Source of the DNA: Pseudomonas grimontii | GTDB taxonomy: Bacteria > Pseudomonadota > Gammaproteobacteria > Pseudomonadales > Pseudomonadaceae | DNA: 64,000 nt | Direction: 5' to 3' | Assembly: GCF_007858185.1 (NCBI RefSeq) | Contig: NZ_VFES01000017.1 | Coordinates: 62,001 to 126,000 of the forward strand | Shown: in pieces, positions 19,076 to 28,480 of the stretch | How the letters are laid out: each line of letters begins with the position of its first letter | How positions within the stretch are numbered: the stretch's first letter is position 1 | Made by a program: the position numbers and the translations under genes | Notes under the pieces: generated by a model | What the model was told of the DNA's origin: nothing | Database searches by the model: none | Seen by the model: the letters and a program-made list of their open reading frames with translations, nothing else

Positions 19076-20044
19076 ATGGCTCATCTTATCGATCAAATGG
19101 CTTATGTCGGTGCTACTCCTTGGCATGGACTTGGCAACCAACTAACGAAAAAGCAACCTCTGGAAGTCTGGCAACAGGAAGCGGGCATGAACTGGCTGAT
19201 ACAGGAAAGCCCGGTCCACTACAAAGCTGGGTCTGTCGGCCACCTGGGAAGCATTCACACCTTTCCTGAACAGAAAGTACTGTACCGCTCCGATACGAAA
19301 GTCGCTCTCTCGGTCGTATCTCAACGCTACCAAGTGGTGCAGCCCCGTGAGGTATTAGAGTTCTACAGAGACCTCACCGAGGTTTCAGGCTACGAGCTAG
19401 AAACGGCCGGGGTACTGAAAGGTGGTCGTAAGTTCTGGGCGCTGGCCCGAACAGGGCAAGGCACGACGCTCCGTGGTAACGACCAGGTAAATGGCTACCT
19501 GCTGCTTGCCACCTCCTGTGACGGTACGCTGGCCACGACGGCAACACCGACCACGGTGCGGGTGGTATGCAACAACACGTTGACCATAGCCCTGGACGGC
19601 GTAGCCAACGCTATCAAAGTGCCGCACAGCACGCGTTTCGATTCACAAGCGGTGAAAAAGCAGCTCGGTATCGCCGTCTCTCAATGGGACGAGTTCATGT
19701 ACCGAATGAAAAATCTGTCTGAGCGAAAGGTTCAGTGGCCCGAGGCGATGAGTTTCTTCATGAACGTACTGTGTGACACCAGCCCTGATAGTCCGCTACC
19801 GACAGTCCTGCCTAATGAGCGGGCATTGCGGAAGGTGCAAAGTCTATACGAAGGACAGGGACGCGGATCGACATTGGAGTCGGCTCAGGGTACTGCCTGG
19901 GGGTTACTCAACGCTGTAACGGAGTATGTGGACCACGAGCGTCGAGCTCGAAGTAGTGAGTACCGCATGGATTCCGCATGGTTCGGCCAGGGGGCAATTC
20001 TCAAGCAACGAGCACTAAATGCGGCCCTAAAGCTTGCGGCATAA
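19076..20044 (+). CDS. DUF932 phage/plasmid-like protein
   Basis: A 322-residue protein with the DUF932 (phage/plasmid-like, TIGR03299) signatures: the start MAHLIDQMAYVGATPWHGLG, TKVALSVVSQRYQVVQPREVLEFYRDL in the middle, and the conserved VRVVCNNTLTIAL. These proteins are common on plasmids, phages and islands but biochemically uncharacterised. It has no membrane segment. It sits downstream of the zinc-ribbon protein and before a convergent XRE regulator. The length is typical for the family. Confidence 0.88.
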   Translation: MAHLIDQMAYVGATPWHGLGNQLTKKQPLEVWQQEAGMNWLIQESPVHYKAGSVGHLGSIHTFPEQKVLYRSDTKVALSVVSQRYQVVQPREVLEFYRDLTEVSGYELETAGVLKGGRKFWALARTGQGTTLRGNDQVNGYLLLATSCDGTLATTATPTTVRVVCNNTLTIALDGVANAIKVPHSTRFDSQAVKKQLGIAVSQWDEFMYRMKNLSERKVQWPEAMSFFMNVLCDTSPDSPLPTVLPNERALRKVQSLYEGQGRGSTLESAQGTAWGLLNAVTEYVDHERRARSSEYRMDSAWFGQGAILKQRALNAALKLAA

Positions 20045-20107
20045 AGCAACGGCCTCTTAGCCCGAATCAAACAGGCTGGGAGGTCGTCGTTGGGAAGACA
20101 GTGATTT

Positions 20108-20353
20108 TCAAAGCCCGGCGTCACCCAGCAGCTCAGATGGCTTGCGTTGGATCGCTTTGGCAATGCGCAAGATATTCAAGAACGTAACATTTCGTTCTCC
20201 ACGCTCGATTTTTCCCATGTGGGACCGATCGATCTGCGCGAAGTCGGCTAATGCTTCCTGGGAAAGCCCAAGCTCAAGTCGACGAGCACGCACAGCAGCC
20301 CCCAAACGTACAAGGTCACGGTCTTTATCAAGGCTTGCGGAGATTCTTTCCAT
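20108..20353 (-). CDS. XRE-family helix-turn-helix regulator
   Basis: An 81-residue Cro/C1-type protein: LGAAVRARRLELGLSQEALADFAQIDRSHMGKIERGERNVTFLNILRIAKAIQ covers the five-helix XRE domain and fills most of the protein. The size and the phrase IERGERN fit controller (C) proteins of restriction-modification systems as well as general island repressors. A methyltransferase block lies about 0.9 kb further on, which makes a controller role plausible but unproven. Confidence 0.88.
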   Translation of the reverse strand: MERISASLDKDRDLVRLGAAVRARRLELGLSQEALADFAQIDRSHMGKIERGERNVTFLNILRIAKAIQRKPSELLGDAGL

Positions 20354-20504
20354 GCCGAGAATCGTTGCGCTATGATGCCTAAACGACCACGGTATTTACG
20401 ACCCTTTTTCGGGTTCGTTGACGTAGCGTGCGAGACCCCAACCGAGCCCCTCACGGCATCAACGCCAAGTCTTCAAAACTAAGGTAAGGAAAGCAACGGA
20501 AGCT

Positions 20505-21173
20505 ATGAAAATTTCTAATGTACTTTTCGCAACAGCACTCATAATTTTATCGACGCAATCTAAAGCAGATCTTTGGAGCCAATATCAAACCCCGAACGCT
20601 ATAAAATGTGAAGTTTTAAGAAGCAACATTAAGCACTGTACCGATTCAACTAGACCAGAAAAACATGTAGTACAGTACCAAGACCAAAGTGGTCAATCCA
20701 CAATGCGAGAAGAGTCTACTATTGAGGTCGTCACATGCATTCCACAGCTAGATAAATGCATAGACAACAGTCGTAACTATCGTGGCAAAAGCAATACTGA
20801 AAAAGACATGAAGTACGTTGTGTACTTAGATTTTTATGTCCATCCAGGAACCGACGGAACTGACTGGGCATATAAAAATGGTACAGGGCCTTTATTCGGA
20901 GGAGCTCCAGCAGGCAACAACGTAGCAACACCTATGACCTCCTCTGTGAAAGCAACGCCAACAGCTAACGGTACTTACGACATCTGGTGCGACCCACAAG
21001 GCGATAGCTGCGACCTGACCATTGACGGAGGGAGTGATCAAGTCAGTCGCGCCAGGTTGCCTGTGTATGTCCCGGTGGCTTCCGACACAAGCAATTGCAC
21101 TATGGAGTTCTGTTATAACTCCAAGCAAGACGTAATTGGCCTCAACCCTGACTACCATCTCTGGAAAAAATAG
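20505..21173 (+). CDS. Secreted orphan protein of the island
   Basis: A 222-residue protein with a Sec signal peptide (MKISNVLFATALIILSTQSKA). The mature region holds eight cysteines in pairs (CEVLRSNIKHC, CIPQLDKC, CDPQGDSC, CTMEFC), suggesting several disulfides in a periplasmic or extracellular domain. It is rich in Thr, Asp and Asn. I do not recognise a family. Its lower GC than the flanking chromosome fits recent transfer. It stands alone between the XRE gene and the convergent methyltransferase gene. Confidence 0.7.
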   Translation: MKISNVLFATALIILSTQSKADLWSQYQTPNAIKCEVLRSNIKHCTDSTRPEKHVVQYQDQSGQSTMREESTIEVVTCIPQLDKCIDNSRNYRGKSNTEKDMKYVVYLDFYVHPGTDGTDWAYKNGTGPLFGGAPAGNNVATPMTSSVKATPTANGTYDIWCDPQGDSCDLTIDGGSDQVSRARLPVYVPVASDTSNCTMEFCYNSKQDVIGLNPDYHLWKK

Positions 21174-21248
21174 CTCCTGGGCCTACTCTAATGTTTATAG
21201 CTGAGGCGTGATTTTCTATCAGTAGAAGTCACGCCCCCGTCAAAGCTA

Positions 21249-24200
21249 TTAAAAATTCAATAATTTTTTGACATGCATATCAAGAGCTAAAAGCTCACTT
21301 TCGGCCGCACCATTAAGCCTAGCGGTGATCTCAAGTGATAAATCTCGGATCGCCCTAATTTGCGCATTACTTTCATCGTAGCGTGGGATATTCAAGTATT
21401 CCGCCACGCTCACCCCTAAACTTAACCGAGAAGCATAGGCCGATACTGTGCTGGAAATCACAGGAGCATTTAGAAAGCCGGTTAGATATGCAGCCTCTCC
21501 CTCGGTTTCAGCGGGAATAAAGTAAAGTTTGTGATCCGGGATCACTATTTTTTCACCAGAAAAGCTAGTAACCGCACTTCCTACATAGGCTGCGGCAAAA
21601 ACTTTTCCGATCTCACGCCACAATACCTTGTAAGGCGAAAACGTATATGCACCAGTGCTCCATAGTGAATAAAACGCCTGCCCCTTTTGGAACCTCTTGA
21701 GGCTAGAGCGACCTTCAAGATGGGATTTAAAACGATTAAAAAATTTGAACACCAACGGAGAATGAACCGCGAGTTCAGTATCTCCATGCATCCCACGCTG
21801 AGGAACTATGATACGTAGATGCTCGTCCGGAACAGCACAAAACGGTCTGACTCCTTGACCTCTGAGTAGCGGAAAAAGGTGTTCGGACTCAATTCGAGCG
21901 GTTATCTCCGGAATACCTTTCGTTTTACCGATGGAGGCGGCATTTCGTACTGTAACTGTATTTTCATCGCCCTCCTCCGCCTCATAGACCCAAAACACTC
22001 CGTTACGGTCTGCCGTAACGCCTTTGCGAGCTTGGTACACTCGCTCTGCACCAGCAAAAACTTTAGCGAACACCACCTGCTCTTCATGCGGGCCGGTAAG
22101 CCAAGGTCGGCCTCCCTCCCCACCCGGCACAGGAACAGCCGTATATTCGATTTGAGTTGCAGCTCGACGAAACTCCTCAGCACTCCTTGACCTCCGTAAA
22201 GTTGAGGCCGGCACATCACCCGTAGTCCAGACACGGTACGGTACAGGAAAAACAGTCGAAGCATCTCGTTCTAGAGCCAGGAAACGAGGCATGTTGGTCA
22301 CACCGTCGAATGGACTGATTGCATCAAAATCCTCAACCAATAACACTTTACAGTTCACGTTATTGGGACCGACAGAGAATCTGCGGAAGCCAGCGCTTGA
22401 GGGAGTAGTAAAGACCGAGCCGGGCAGGAAAAAGCCAAGCCGCCCCGAGGGGGCCAGGTAATGATAGATCGCTTGGTAAGTCACAACTGTGGAAATATCT
22501 GCCTCGATTCCACCGACCCATTTATCGTTACTGAAAACACCAAGCTGCTTGCATTGCGCCTGAATCGTCTTGGTGTATTCCTCCGGAAGATTGCTCCATT
22601 TCACCCAGGGAGGATTACCGCAAACATGACTCGATGGTGGGATGGCACCCGCCGCAAAACGATCAGCAAGAATGGCGCACCAAATCCCATTCCATCCTTG
22701 CTCATGGAGCGACACTAGGTTTCCGACAGTCGTCTCGACAGTTTGAATATCGTAATCATCCAACTGCATTCCCTTAAGATCAGGTCGAATCGCACTGTTT
22801 ATTTTAGCGGCAATAACATCTGCATCGATTAACCCCCGGATTCTTGTAAATACCTTGAAGAATTCCGCATGGCTAATCATCGCCTCCGGCACTGAAAACT
22901 CTCTAGGGCCGACCTCGGTCTGCATGACATAGCTGTAGCTTGGGAAAAGACCGCTGCTTACGCGAGCAGGGTTTATGGCGTCAGCCAAGTAGACCGGCAA
23001 GCGTATAGGATCAGCAGGATCCAAAAATGGGGAAAGAAATACAGCCAGGGATCCCTTGGCGGCAAGTACTGCTAACGGATTCAAATCGATTCCATGCAGC
23101 CCCAAAAGCAGAGACTTTGCAGTGGCGCTATCGCCTTGCTGTAATCGACGCCGACGCAGCGCCTCCAACAGGAACGTGCCTGAGCCGCATGTCGGATCAG
23201 TAAGCGAGTCTTCCGCCCCCCACTCAATGAGATCCATCCCATGCTCGGCAAGCCAGTCAGGTGTATAGAACTCCCCAAGAGCGTGCCGGACTTCGCGAGG
23301 AATAAAGCGCTCGTATATTCCCTTAAATAAATCTCGCGTAGTATTCGGATGTTTTTTTGCGATTGTGAAGTCGACTCCGGAGAGCTTCCCAAACAATGCG
23401 TCTAAATGAGGACTGTAATCCTCCCAACCACTATCATCTAAATACCAAGCAAAAAAATCGCCGCTGAGCATATTTAGAATACCTGAGTGCTCAAAAAGTT
23501 CGCCCGTTTCAACTGCACGCAAACGATCAACCACTGGCACAGTCGAATCCAGAAGATTTTGGCTCGGCCGAGGAAGAGCGCATGCAGTGACAATTTTGGC
23601 GATTATCGCAATATAAGTATTCAGAGCAAAAAGATAAGCAGCAGGATTTTCATCATAGGGTTGATCATGGGATATTTCTTGCCGAGCAAGCAGCGTCTTC
23701 ATATTAGCAGGCTGAAAACCGACAACTTGACTAAAAAGCCTGCGCCACTCTGTAAAAAGCATCTTCGTTTTGGAAGTACGAGAGGTCGACTCCGCTCGAC
23801 ATATACTGTCGTAAAGAGCAGGAATTAGAGCAATCCCATGATCGGAATCTGGCCCAACCAGCGCCTGTAATAGCTGAGGGTGAACAAGCGGACGGCCATC
23901 CTGCTCAAGTAAAGCCAATAATCGATTTGCGGCGCTGATGTCAAAAGGAATGACACCATCCCATTGCGGGCATGCCTCTTCAAAACTGCCAAAGCTGATA
24001 TGGGATCCATCCCATATAACTAATACATAGTCTTCTAAAAGACGGCCTTCTTCGGCCGAGATAAGGACAGCGTATTCTTCAGCTTGATCACGAGCATGCT
24101 TAGCCTTGCTATTGAGACGTCCAGTGAACGATCTCGGAGGCTCATACTCGATTACCACTGCTCCATGTGCTACATCAGCAAACTTAGTGGGTTTACCGGC

Positions 24201-24371
24201 TTCTTTAAGCGCTCTTTCCAGCTGGAATGGCGTCCATGGAATATTTCGTGCTTCGCAAGCAACCTTAAGAGCACCTTCCAGCTCATGTCGCAACTGCGCC
24301 TCGTTCCTTGCGGCCTCAGAAGCAGACGCAACTTTACTGACGAGCTGTGATGCAATTTTTGGCACTGCCAT
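21249..24371 (-). CDS. Large N6-adenine DNA methyltransferase, possible type IIG restriction enzyme
   Basis: A 1040-residue protein with an N6-MTase core: LGEFYTPDWLAEHGMDL (365-381), the SAM-binding motif DPTCGSGTFLLEAL (from 392) and the catalytic NPPW (586-589). The N-terminal 150 residues contain GAVVIEYEPP followed by a lysine-rich segment, which could be a degenerate PD-(D/E)xK nuclease; the C-terminal third would be the target-recognition region. It therefore may both methylate and cut DNA. ATG 24371 is preceded by AGGG. A TTG 18 codons upstream is less likely. It follows dcm-like on the same strand. Confidence 0.85.
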   Translation of the reverse strand: MAVPKIASQLVSKVASASEAARNEAQLRHELEGALKVACEARNIPWTPFQLERALKEAGKPTKFADVAHGAVVIEYEPPRSFTGRLNSKAKHARDQAEEYAVLISAEEGRLLEDYVLVIWDGSHISFGSFEEACPQWDGVIPFDISAANRLLALLEQDGRPLVHPQLLQALVGPDSDHGIALIPALYDSICRAESTSRTSKTKMLFTEWRRLFSQVVGFQPANMKTLLARQEISHDQPYDENPAAYLFALNTYIAIIAKIVTACALPRPSQNLLDSTVPVVDRLRAVETGELFEHSGILNMLSGDFFAWYLDDSGWEDYSPHLDALFGKLSGVDFTIAKKHPNTTRDLFKGIYERFIPREVRHALGEFYTPDWLAEHGMDLIEWGAEDSLTDPTCGSGTFLLEALRRRRLQQGDSATAKSLLLGLHGIDLNPLAVLAAKGSLAVFLSPFLDPADPIRLPVYLADAINPARVSSGLFPSYSYVMQTEVGPREFSVPEAMISHAEFFKVFTRIRGLIDADVIAAKINSAIRPDLKGMQLDDYDIQTVETTVGNLVSLHEQGWNGIWCAILADRFAAGAIPPSSHVCGNPPWVKWSNLPEEYTKTIQAQCKQLGVFSNDKWVGGIEADISTVVTYQAIYHYLAPSGRLGFFLPGSVFTTPSSAGFRRFSVGPNNVNCKVLLVEDFDAISPFDGVTNMPRFLALERDASTVFPVPYRVWTTGDVPASTLRRSRSAEEFRRAATQIEYTAVPVPGGEGGRPWLTGPHEEQVVFAKVFAGAERVYQARKGVTADRNGVFWVYEAEEGDENTVTVRNAASIGKTKGIPEITARIESEHLFPLLRGQGVRPFCAVPDEHLRIIVPQRGMHGDTELAVHSPLVFKFFNRFKSHLEGRSSLKRFQKGQAFYSLWSTGAYTFSPYKVLWREIGKVFAAAYVGSAVTSFSGEKIVIPDHKLYFIPAETEGEAAYLTGFLNAPVISSTVSAYASRLSLGVSVAEYLNIPRYDESNAQIRAIRDLSLEITARLNGAAESELLALDMHVKKLLNF

Positions 24372-24459
24372 AACCCTATTAGAATTGACGTAATTTTTAT
24401 CGTCGCAGAAGACTAGAGAATCCAAACGCCGTCAGCGCCTCTACCTTGTTCAGATTTTT

Positions 24460-25545
24460 CTACGCCGTGCTCTTCAATCCAGCTCCGGTAAAGAGATGTT
24501 TGAAAATTGCCTCAGCAAGCATTGGCGGTACGGCATTACCAATCTGAGTAAACTTCGAGTCGGTATCGCCTACCGGCTCGAAATCACGCCCAAATGTTTG
24601 AATGCGGGAGCACTCTCTCCAGGAGAGTCGTCTCGGTAGTTCAAGGATAGGTCGAGTAGGGTCTGCGGATAGGTGTTCATACTCGTCCGAAAAGTCCCAC
24701 CTTTGCTTCCACCCATCAGCCAAATTCGACCATGTCAGTTTCATTACTGGACTTGCTGGATGCAGCGTTATATGCCGCGAATTAGCAACCACTGTATACG
24801 CTGGTTCACTCCACTTAGCTTTACGGTTCCGGGACATAAAGTACCAAGAAAAATGGCCTTCAGGATCATGCGGACGCTCATAAAACTCTCCCTCAGGCCA
24901 TAGAGGCAAATCCAAAATTGCATCGCCATGAGAAGTATAAGGCTTCAGATCAGGGTTTTTCTTTGTTGCCTTCCCGTGTGTTTCAGGCGGAAATTCAAAA
25001 ACTTGGTTTAGGTCCTTCCTTACTCCGACAATAATTAGACGCTTGCGAGATTGAGGAACTCCATATGCCTTGGCGTTTATGAGGTGATGACTCACAACAT
25101 AGCCCTCCTGCCTGTAGGCCGTCTCCTGTTCCTCCAGAAAGCTACCCGCCCCCAATTGCTTCAATCCAGAAACATTCTCCGCCACGAAATATTTAGGACG
25201 GACGAGGCTGATTACTCGCAAAAACTGCTTATAGAGGTTCGTGCGCTCGTCTCTCTTGGGGTCCCTGTTGCCAGCCATAGAAAAAGACTGGCATGGATAT
25301 CCGCCGACGACGACATCGGCACTCGGAAATGCGAGGATCTGCGATATATCGCCATTCCTCACATCAGTATCAGGAAAATACTTTTCCAGCGTTTTACACG
25401 CATCCTTAAGGATGTCGTTTGCAAAAACGATGTGGCCTCCGGCGGCCTCGATACCGAAGTCCATTCCGCCGCATCCGGAAAATAAAGACAGGACCCGGAT
25501 TTCTTCCCCATCTTTCTCAAAAATATTATTCACGTTGACCCGCAT
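24460..25545 (-). CDS. C5-cytosine DNA methyltransferase
   Basis: A 361-residue Dcm/HhaI-type enzyme with the ordered motifs: I (VLSLFSGCGGMDFG, about 18-31), IV with the catalytic Cys85 in GGYPCQSFSMAG, VI (VAENVSG), VIII (PQSRKRLIIVG) and X (FTQIGNAVPPMLA). It transfers a methyl group from SAM to C5 of cytosine in a specific site. No Vsr endonuclease is beside it. The start overlaps the end of the ribbon-helix-helix gene by 20 bp, and the large adenine methyltransferase follows after 88 bp, so the three look like one operon. Confidence 0.95.
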   Translation of the reverse strand: MRVNVNNIFEKDGEEIRVLSLFSGCGGMDFGIEAAGGHIVFANDILKDACKTLEKYFPDTDVRNGDISQILAFPSADVVVGGYPCQSFSMAGNRDPKRDERTNLYKQFLRVISLVRPKYFVAENVSGLKQLGAGSFLEEQETAYRQEGYVVSHHLINAKAYGVPQSRKRLIIVGVRKDLNQVFEFPPETHGKATKKNPDLKPYTSHGDAILDLPLWPEGEFYERPHDPEGHFSWYFMSRNRKAKWSEPAYTVVANSRHITLHPASPVMKLTWSNLADGWKQRWDFSDEYEHLSADPTRPILELPRRLSWRECSRIQTFGRDFEPVGDTDSKFTQIGNAVPPMLAEAIFKHLFTGAGLKSTA

Positions 25546-25771
25546 CAGATTTCTTTTCTTCCGAGCTCTCGCCCTGCGCCAAAAGCGGCCAGCGCGCTTT
25601 CAAGTACCCATCGACCGCATCCCGTACCACCCATGCAAGCGAGACCCGGTGTTCTGCCGCGATCTTTTCCAGCACGGAGTACTGCTCTTCAGGAAAGCTT
25701 ATGGATGCACGAACGCTACGCTCATGAGCGCCTGCGTCCTGCCGTCTTCGCTGTATCGACATAACATGCAT
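25526..25771 (-). CDS. Ribbon-helix-helix DNA-binding protein
   Basis: An 81-residue protein: RSVRASISFPEEQYSVLEKIAAEHRVSLAWVVRDAVDGYLKARW is a CopG/MetJ-like ribbon-helix-helix with the beta strand at RASISF and two helices. It probably autoregulates the operon it starts, which continues into the cytosine methyltransferase with a 20-bp overlap. A Met three residues in is an alternative start. No toxin partner of the ParDE type is recognisable next to it. Confidence 0.8.
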   Translation of the reverse strand: MHVMSIQRRRQDAGAHERSVRASISFPEEQYSVLEKIAAEHRVSLAWVVRDAVDGYLKARWPLLAQGESSEEKKSDAGQRE

Positions 25772-26260
25772 ACTCGCAAAATTCTCTCACCACCTTACAC
25801 CAAAGTGGTGAACTGTGGATACATCCAGCAGTCTAAAAAACCGTGACGATTCTTGACGACCTATGGGACATTCGTAAGGACGATCCGTCGACCTATCCAT
25901 CGCTGTACCCGGCATTGCCTCACGACATCACAAAATGGGGGACAAAAACATCAACAACCATAATCCCCAGCAAAACAAGGTCAAAACTCAATAACAAAGC
26001 CGCCCACAAGCCGGGCTAACCTAAAATCTAAATGGCAAGAACATGATGGATTTAGACGCGATACTGACGTTACAAAGGGGCATCTGCTTTGCTCGGCTCC
26101 CACGGTCAGGTGGAACATCATCGACCTGGCCGATCACGCCTCAAAGCATTTCAAATGGACTTGGTATTCCAAAGAGTATTCCAAGAAAAAACAAAATACG
26201 TACAAACCTATAAAAACCAATAAGTTATGAATCCAGTTCAGATTACCCCGGCACTCATCC
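25772..26260. other. Right-end gap of the island without a gene
   Basis: This stretch of 489 bp holds the promoter side of the ribbon-helix-helix operon and then no convincing frame. It ends in GTTCAGATTACCCCGGC (26236-26252), which looks like a degraded copy of the tmRNA 3' end. Putative integrase arm repeats lie at 26162-26182. Confidence 0.6.
26162..26173. repeat. Right copy of TGGTATTCCAAA (putative integrase arm site)
   Basis: Same 12-mer as at 14452-14463, followed at once by a second GTATTCCAAG. It lies about 90 bp inside attR. It is a candidate arm-type site for the integrase; function is inferred from position only. Confidence 0.5.
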
Positions 26261-26311
26261 TCTAAAGACGTCCACGGACGTCTTTTTTTGTGCCTGAAAT
26301 CCAGCAAATAC
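26261..26311. repeat. attR: right copy of 51-bp direct repeat
   Basis: This copy differs from attL (14336-14386) at two positions, both inside the terminator stem. Here the stem AGACGTCC-AC-GGACGTCT is perfectly paired, while attL has one G-T wobble. It marks the right border of the island. Confidence 0.9.
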
Positions 26312-26482
26312 AGGAGCTTCAGCACTACTTGGCTCCGCAGAGTATTTTTGAGTTCCAGCCGCCAGGATATTCCAAATGGTGTCCCCGCCTCTCCGACCGC
26401 CAGCAAGACGGAGAGGCCGTGAAGGCGCAGCGATCCGCCTAAGGCTTTGCAACTGAACCAAAGAAGCCCAAGACCTCCCACG

Positions 26483-27664
26483 TTACAAGAAAGCGGGCTC
26501 TGTCCGAGCGCGAACGCCGGCGGAAATCATCAGGATGATGGCCGGGATAATCACCACACTGGCCGATAGCATCGCCCCATTGAACCCGGCCACATTCAGC
26601 GCTCCTGCGCCGATCATCACACCCAGCCCGATCGCGCTATTCAGCACAGCTGTATGGATTGCCGTGGCCGGTACGGTGTGATCACCGGCAATCCTCAAGA
26701 CCCAGGTCTGCAGGCCAGTAAATAAAGCGGAAATGGCCACACCCCAAATCACCAGCAAGATAACCACCGGCGTGATACCCAGCAGAGGACCATAAATGCC
26801 CAAGGTGGCCAAGGCCAGTGCCATCGAAATCAACGCTATCAGAATGAAAGCGTTCAAGTAGCGATCAATAAAGAGCGCACTCAGCAGGTTGCCCAGAAAC
26901 CCGGCGGCACCGAAGGCGAACAGCAGCACGGCAATTAGATATGAAGTGATACCGGGCACCTGTCCAATAAAAGGTTCAACGAAGGTGTAGGCACCAAAAT
27001 GAGCCGCCGCTGTCAGCCCGGTGATCACATAAGTGATCAACAGATCCTTGCGCCGCAACACCGTTGAAAAGCCAACCCCCTTGGCAAGCGAGTCAATCTG
27101 CAGGGGGGGAAGCACCAGTGCTATCGCACCGGCGCTGGCGACACACATCAACGCCAGGCACATAAAGGCCGTGCGCCAACCATCGTATTGGCCCACCAGA
27201 TTGATCAACGGAACCCCCATGACCGTGGCGATCGTAATACCGCCCAACACAATCGAGGTGGCTAGCCCCATGCGATGCAGCGGCACAATATGCGCGGCAC
27301 TGGCGGCCACGATTGCCCAGAACACGCCGTGAGCCAATGCGCCGACGGCGCGGGCGCCGAGCAGCATCGAAAACTCGGCGGATAACGCCGCCAGTCCGTT
27401 GGATACGGCCAGCATGAGCATCAACGCGATCAGCAGCGTCTTGCGGGAGATCCAGCGATTCAGCCAACTGGATAGCAAGCCGCTGGCAGCCCCGATCCAT
27501 GCGTACAACGTCACCGTCAGCCCGACGGTAGATGGGGCTTGACCCAGGTCGGATGATATCTGCGACAACAAACCAATGGGGGCGAACTCGGACGTCACCA
27601 TCGTGAAAGAAGCCATACACAGCACACTGACTGCACACCATATTCGCAAAGCTGAGCTGGCCAT
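26483..27664 (-). CDS. MFS efflux transporter (DHA1/sugar-efflux type)
   Basis: A 393-residue protein with 12 predicted membrane helices. The start MASSALRIWCAVSVLCMASFTMVTSEFAPIGLL resembles AraJ/SotB-type drug or sugar efflux proteins (DHA1 family), and a motif related to MFS motif A (LNRWISRKTLL) lies between helices 2 and 3. It exports a small molecule by proton antiport; the substrate is unknown. GGGGGGAG sits before the ATG. An Lrp/AsnC gene and a LysE exporter lie upstream in the same direction, which hints at amino-acid export. Confidence 0.85.
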   Translation of the reverse strand: MASSALRIWCAVSVLCMASFTMVTSEFAPIGLLSQISSDLGQAPSTVGLTVTLYAWIGAASGLLSSWLNRWISRKTLLIALMLMLAVSNGLAALSAEFSMLLGARAVGALAHGVFWAIVAASAAHIVPLHRMGLATSIVLGGITIATVMGVPLINLVGQYDGWRTAFMCLALMCVASAGAIALVLPPLQIDSLAKGVGFSTVLRRKDLLITYVITGLTAAAHFGAYTFVEPFIGQVPGITSYLIAVLLFAFGAAGFLGNLLSALFIDRYLNAFILIALISMALALATLGIYGPLLGITPVVILLVIWGVAISALFTGLQTWVLRIAGDHTVPATAIHTAVLNSAIGLGVMIGAGALNVAGFNGAMLSASVVIIPAIILMISAGVRARTEPAFL

Positions 27665-27831
27665 CGGTAATCTCCCCCCCTGTTCACTGCTGAGTAATCG
27701 TGAACGTACCCCCCAGCCCCCAATACGGCGTGTCCTTGACTCGTCCCAAGTCCAACAGTCGACGAATCACATCAAAAGACTCACTTTTTCACTCAATCCG
27801 GCAGGGGAAGTATCTCCTCTGAATCCGGTTC

Positions 27832-28272
27832 CTATTTGTCGAAAAATACCAGTTTTCGTCTTTCGATCGGAACCGATAAGACGATGCTGGTGCGCGTTTC
27901 GCCGTAGTTATTAACTTTCCCGATAATGCTCTCAAGGTCTGACATTGACTTGGCATAGATCCTGATAAGGTACGAGTCATCACCGGTGACGTGCAGGCAC
28001 TCAACGACTTCAGGTATGTCGTTGAGGGTTGCGATCAACTTAGTTTTTGATGGCTTAAAGGTCGTCATGCCGACAACTGCCGATATTCCAAACCCGAGCT
28101 TCGCTGGATCAACCTGAGCACCATAGCCAGAAATGACTCCGGCATCTTCGAGCTTTCGCAGCCGGTCCGTTGTGGCGGGGATGGAAAGACCTGCGTGCTT
28201 TGACAATTCGGTAATGGAGATTCGCCCCGAATCCTGCACCACACTCAAGATTTTTATGTCTATACGATCCAT
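27832..28272 (-). CDS. Lrp/AsnC-family transcriptional regulator
   Basis: A 146-residue regulator. The N-terminal AsnC helix-turn-helix reads MDRIDIKILSVVQDSGRISITELSKHAGLSIPATTDRLRKLEDAGVISGY. The C-terminal RAM domain (about 68-140, with the ligand-binding GDDSYLIRIYAKSMSDLESI) binds amino acids. It probably controls the flanking MFS and LysE genes in response to an amino acid. The ATG at 28272 is the family start; the longer frame upstream adds unlike residues. Confidence 0.9.
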   Translation of the reverse strand: MDRIDIKILSVVQDSGRISITELSKHAGLSIPATTDRLRKLEDAGVISGYGAQVDPAKLGFGISAVVGMTTFKPSKTKLIATLNDIPEVVECLHVTGDDSYLIRIYAKSMSDLESIIGKVNNYGETRTSIVLSVPIERRKLVFFDK

Positions 28273-28480
28273 GAAGGCGCGCCCTGAAACAGATGAGTAC
28301 TTTAACGAGAATCCTATATCATCAACAAAAAAATAACGCATTAAAAACAGGGTACACCTGCCCATTTTCCAGCGCATACTCCCTGCAAAACAAAACCGAC
28401 TAAACTTTCAGCTCTTCCGCAGCGATTACTTAAATAATGAATAACTGCCAGAGACAATCATGGACAGTTTCACATGAAAC

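Larger units (their letters stand above)
14328..26311. mobile_element. Genomic island integrated at ssrA
   Basis: A block of about 12 kb begins directly after the tmRNA CCA end and finishes at the second copy of a 51-bp repeat. It carries an integrase facing inward from the left end, phage/satellite-type genes (Gp2-like, AlpA-like, DUF932), and restriction/modification cargo. Several stretches are visibly AT-richer than the flanking chromosome. tRNA/tmRNA 3' ends are classic targets for P4-type integrases. No replication or capsid genes of a full phage are seen, so it is an integrative element or phage satellite rather than a complete prophage. Confidence 0.9.

Noticed and set aside
26134..26481. 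A 115-codon frame and a 68-codon frame just outside the right island border
   Set aside because: They span the attachment repeat and terminator and have no homology or ribosome site.
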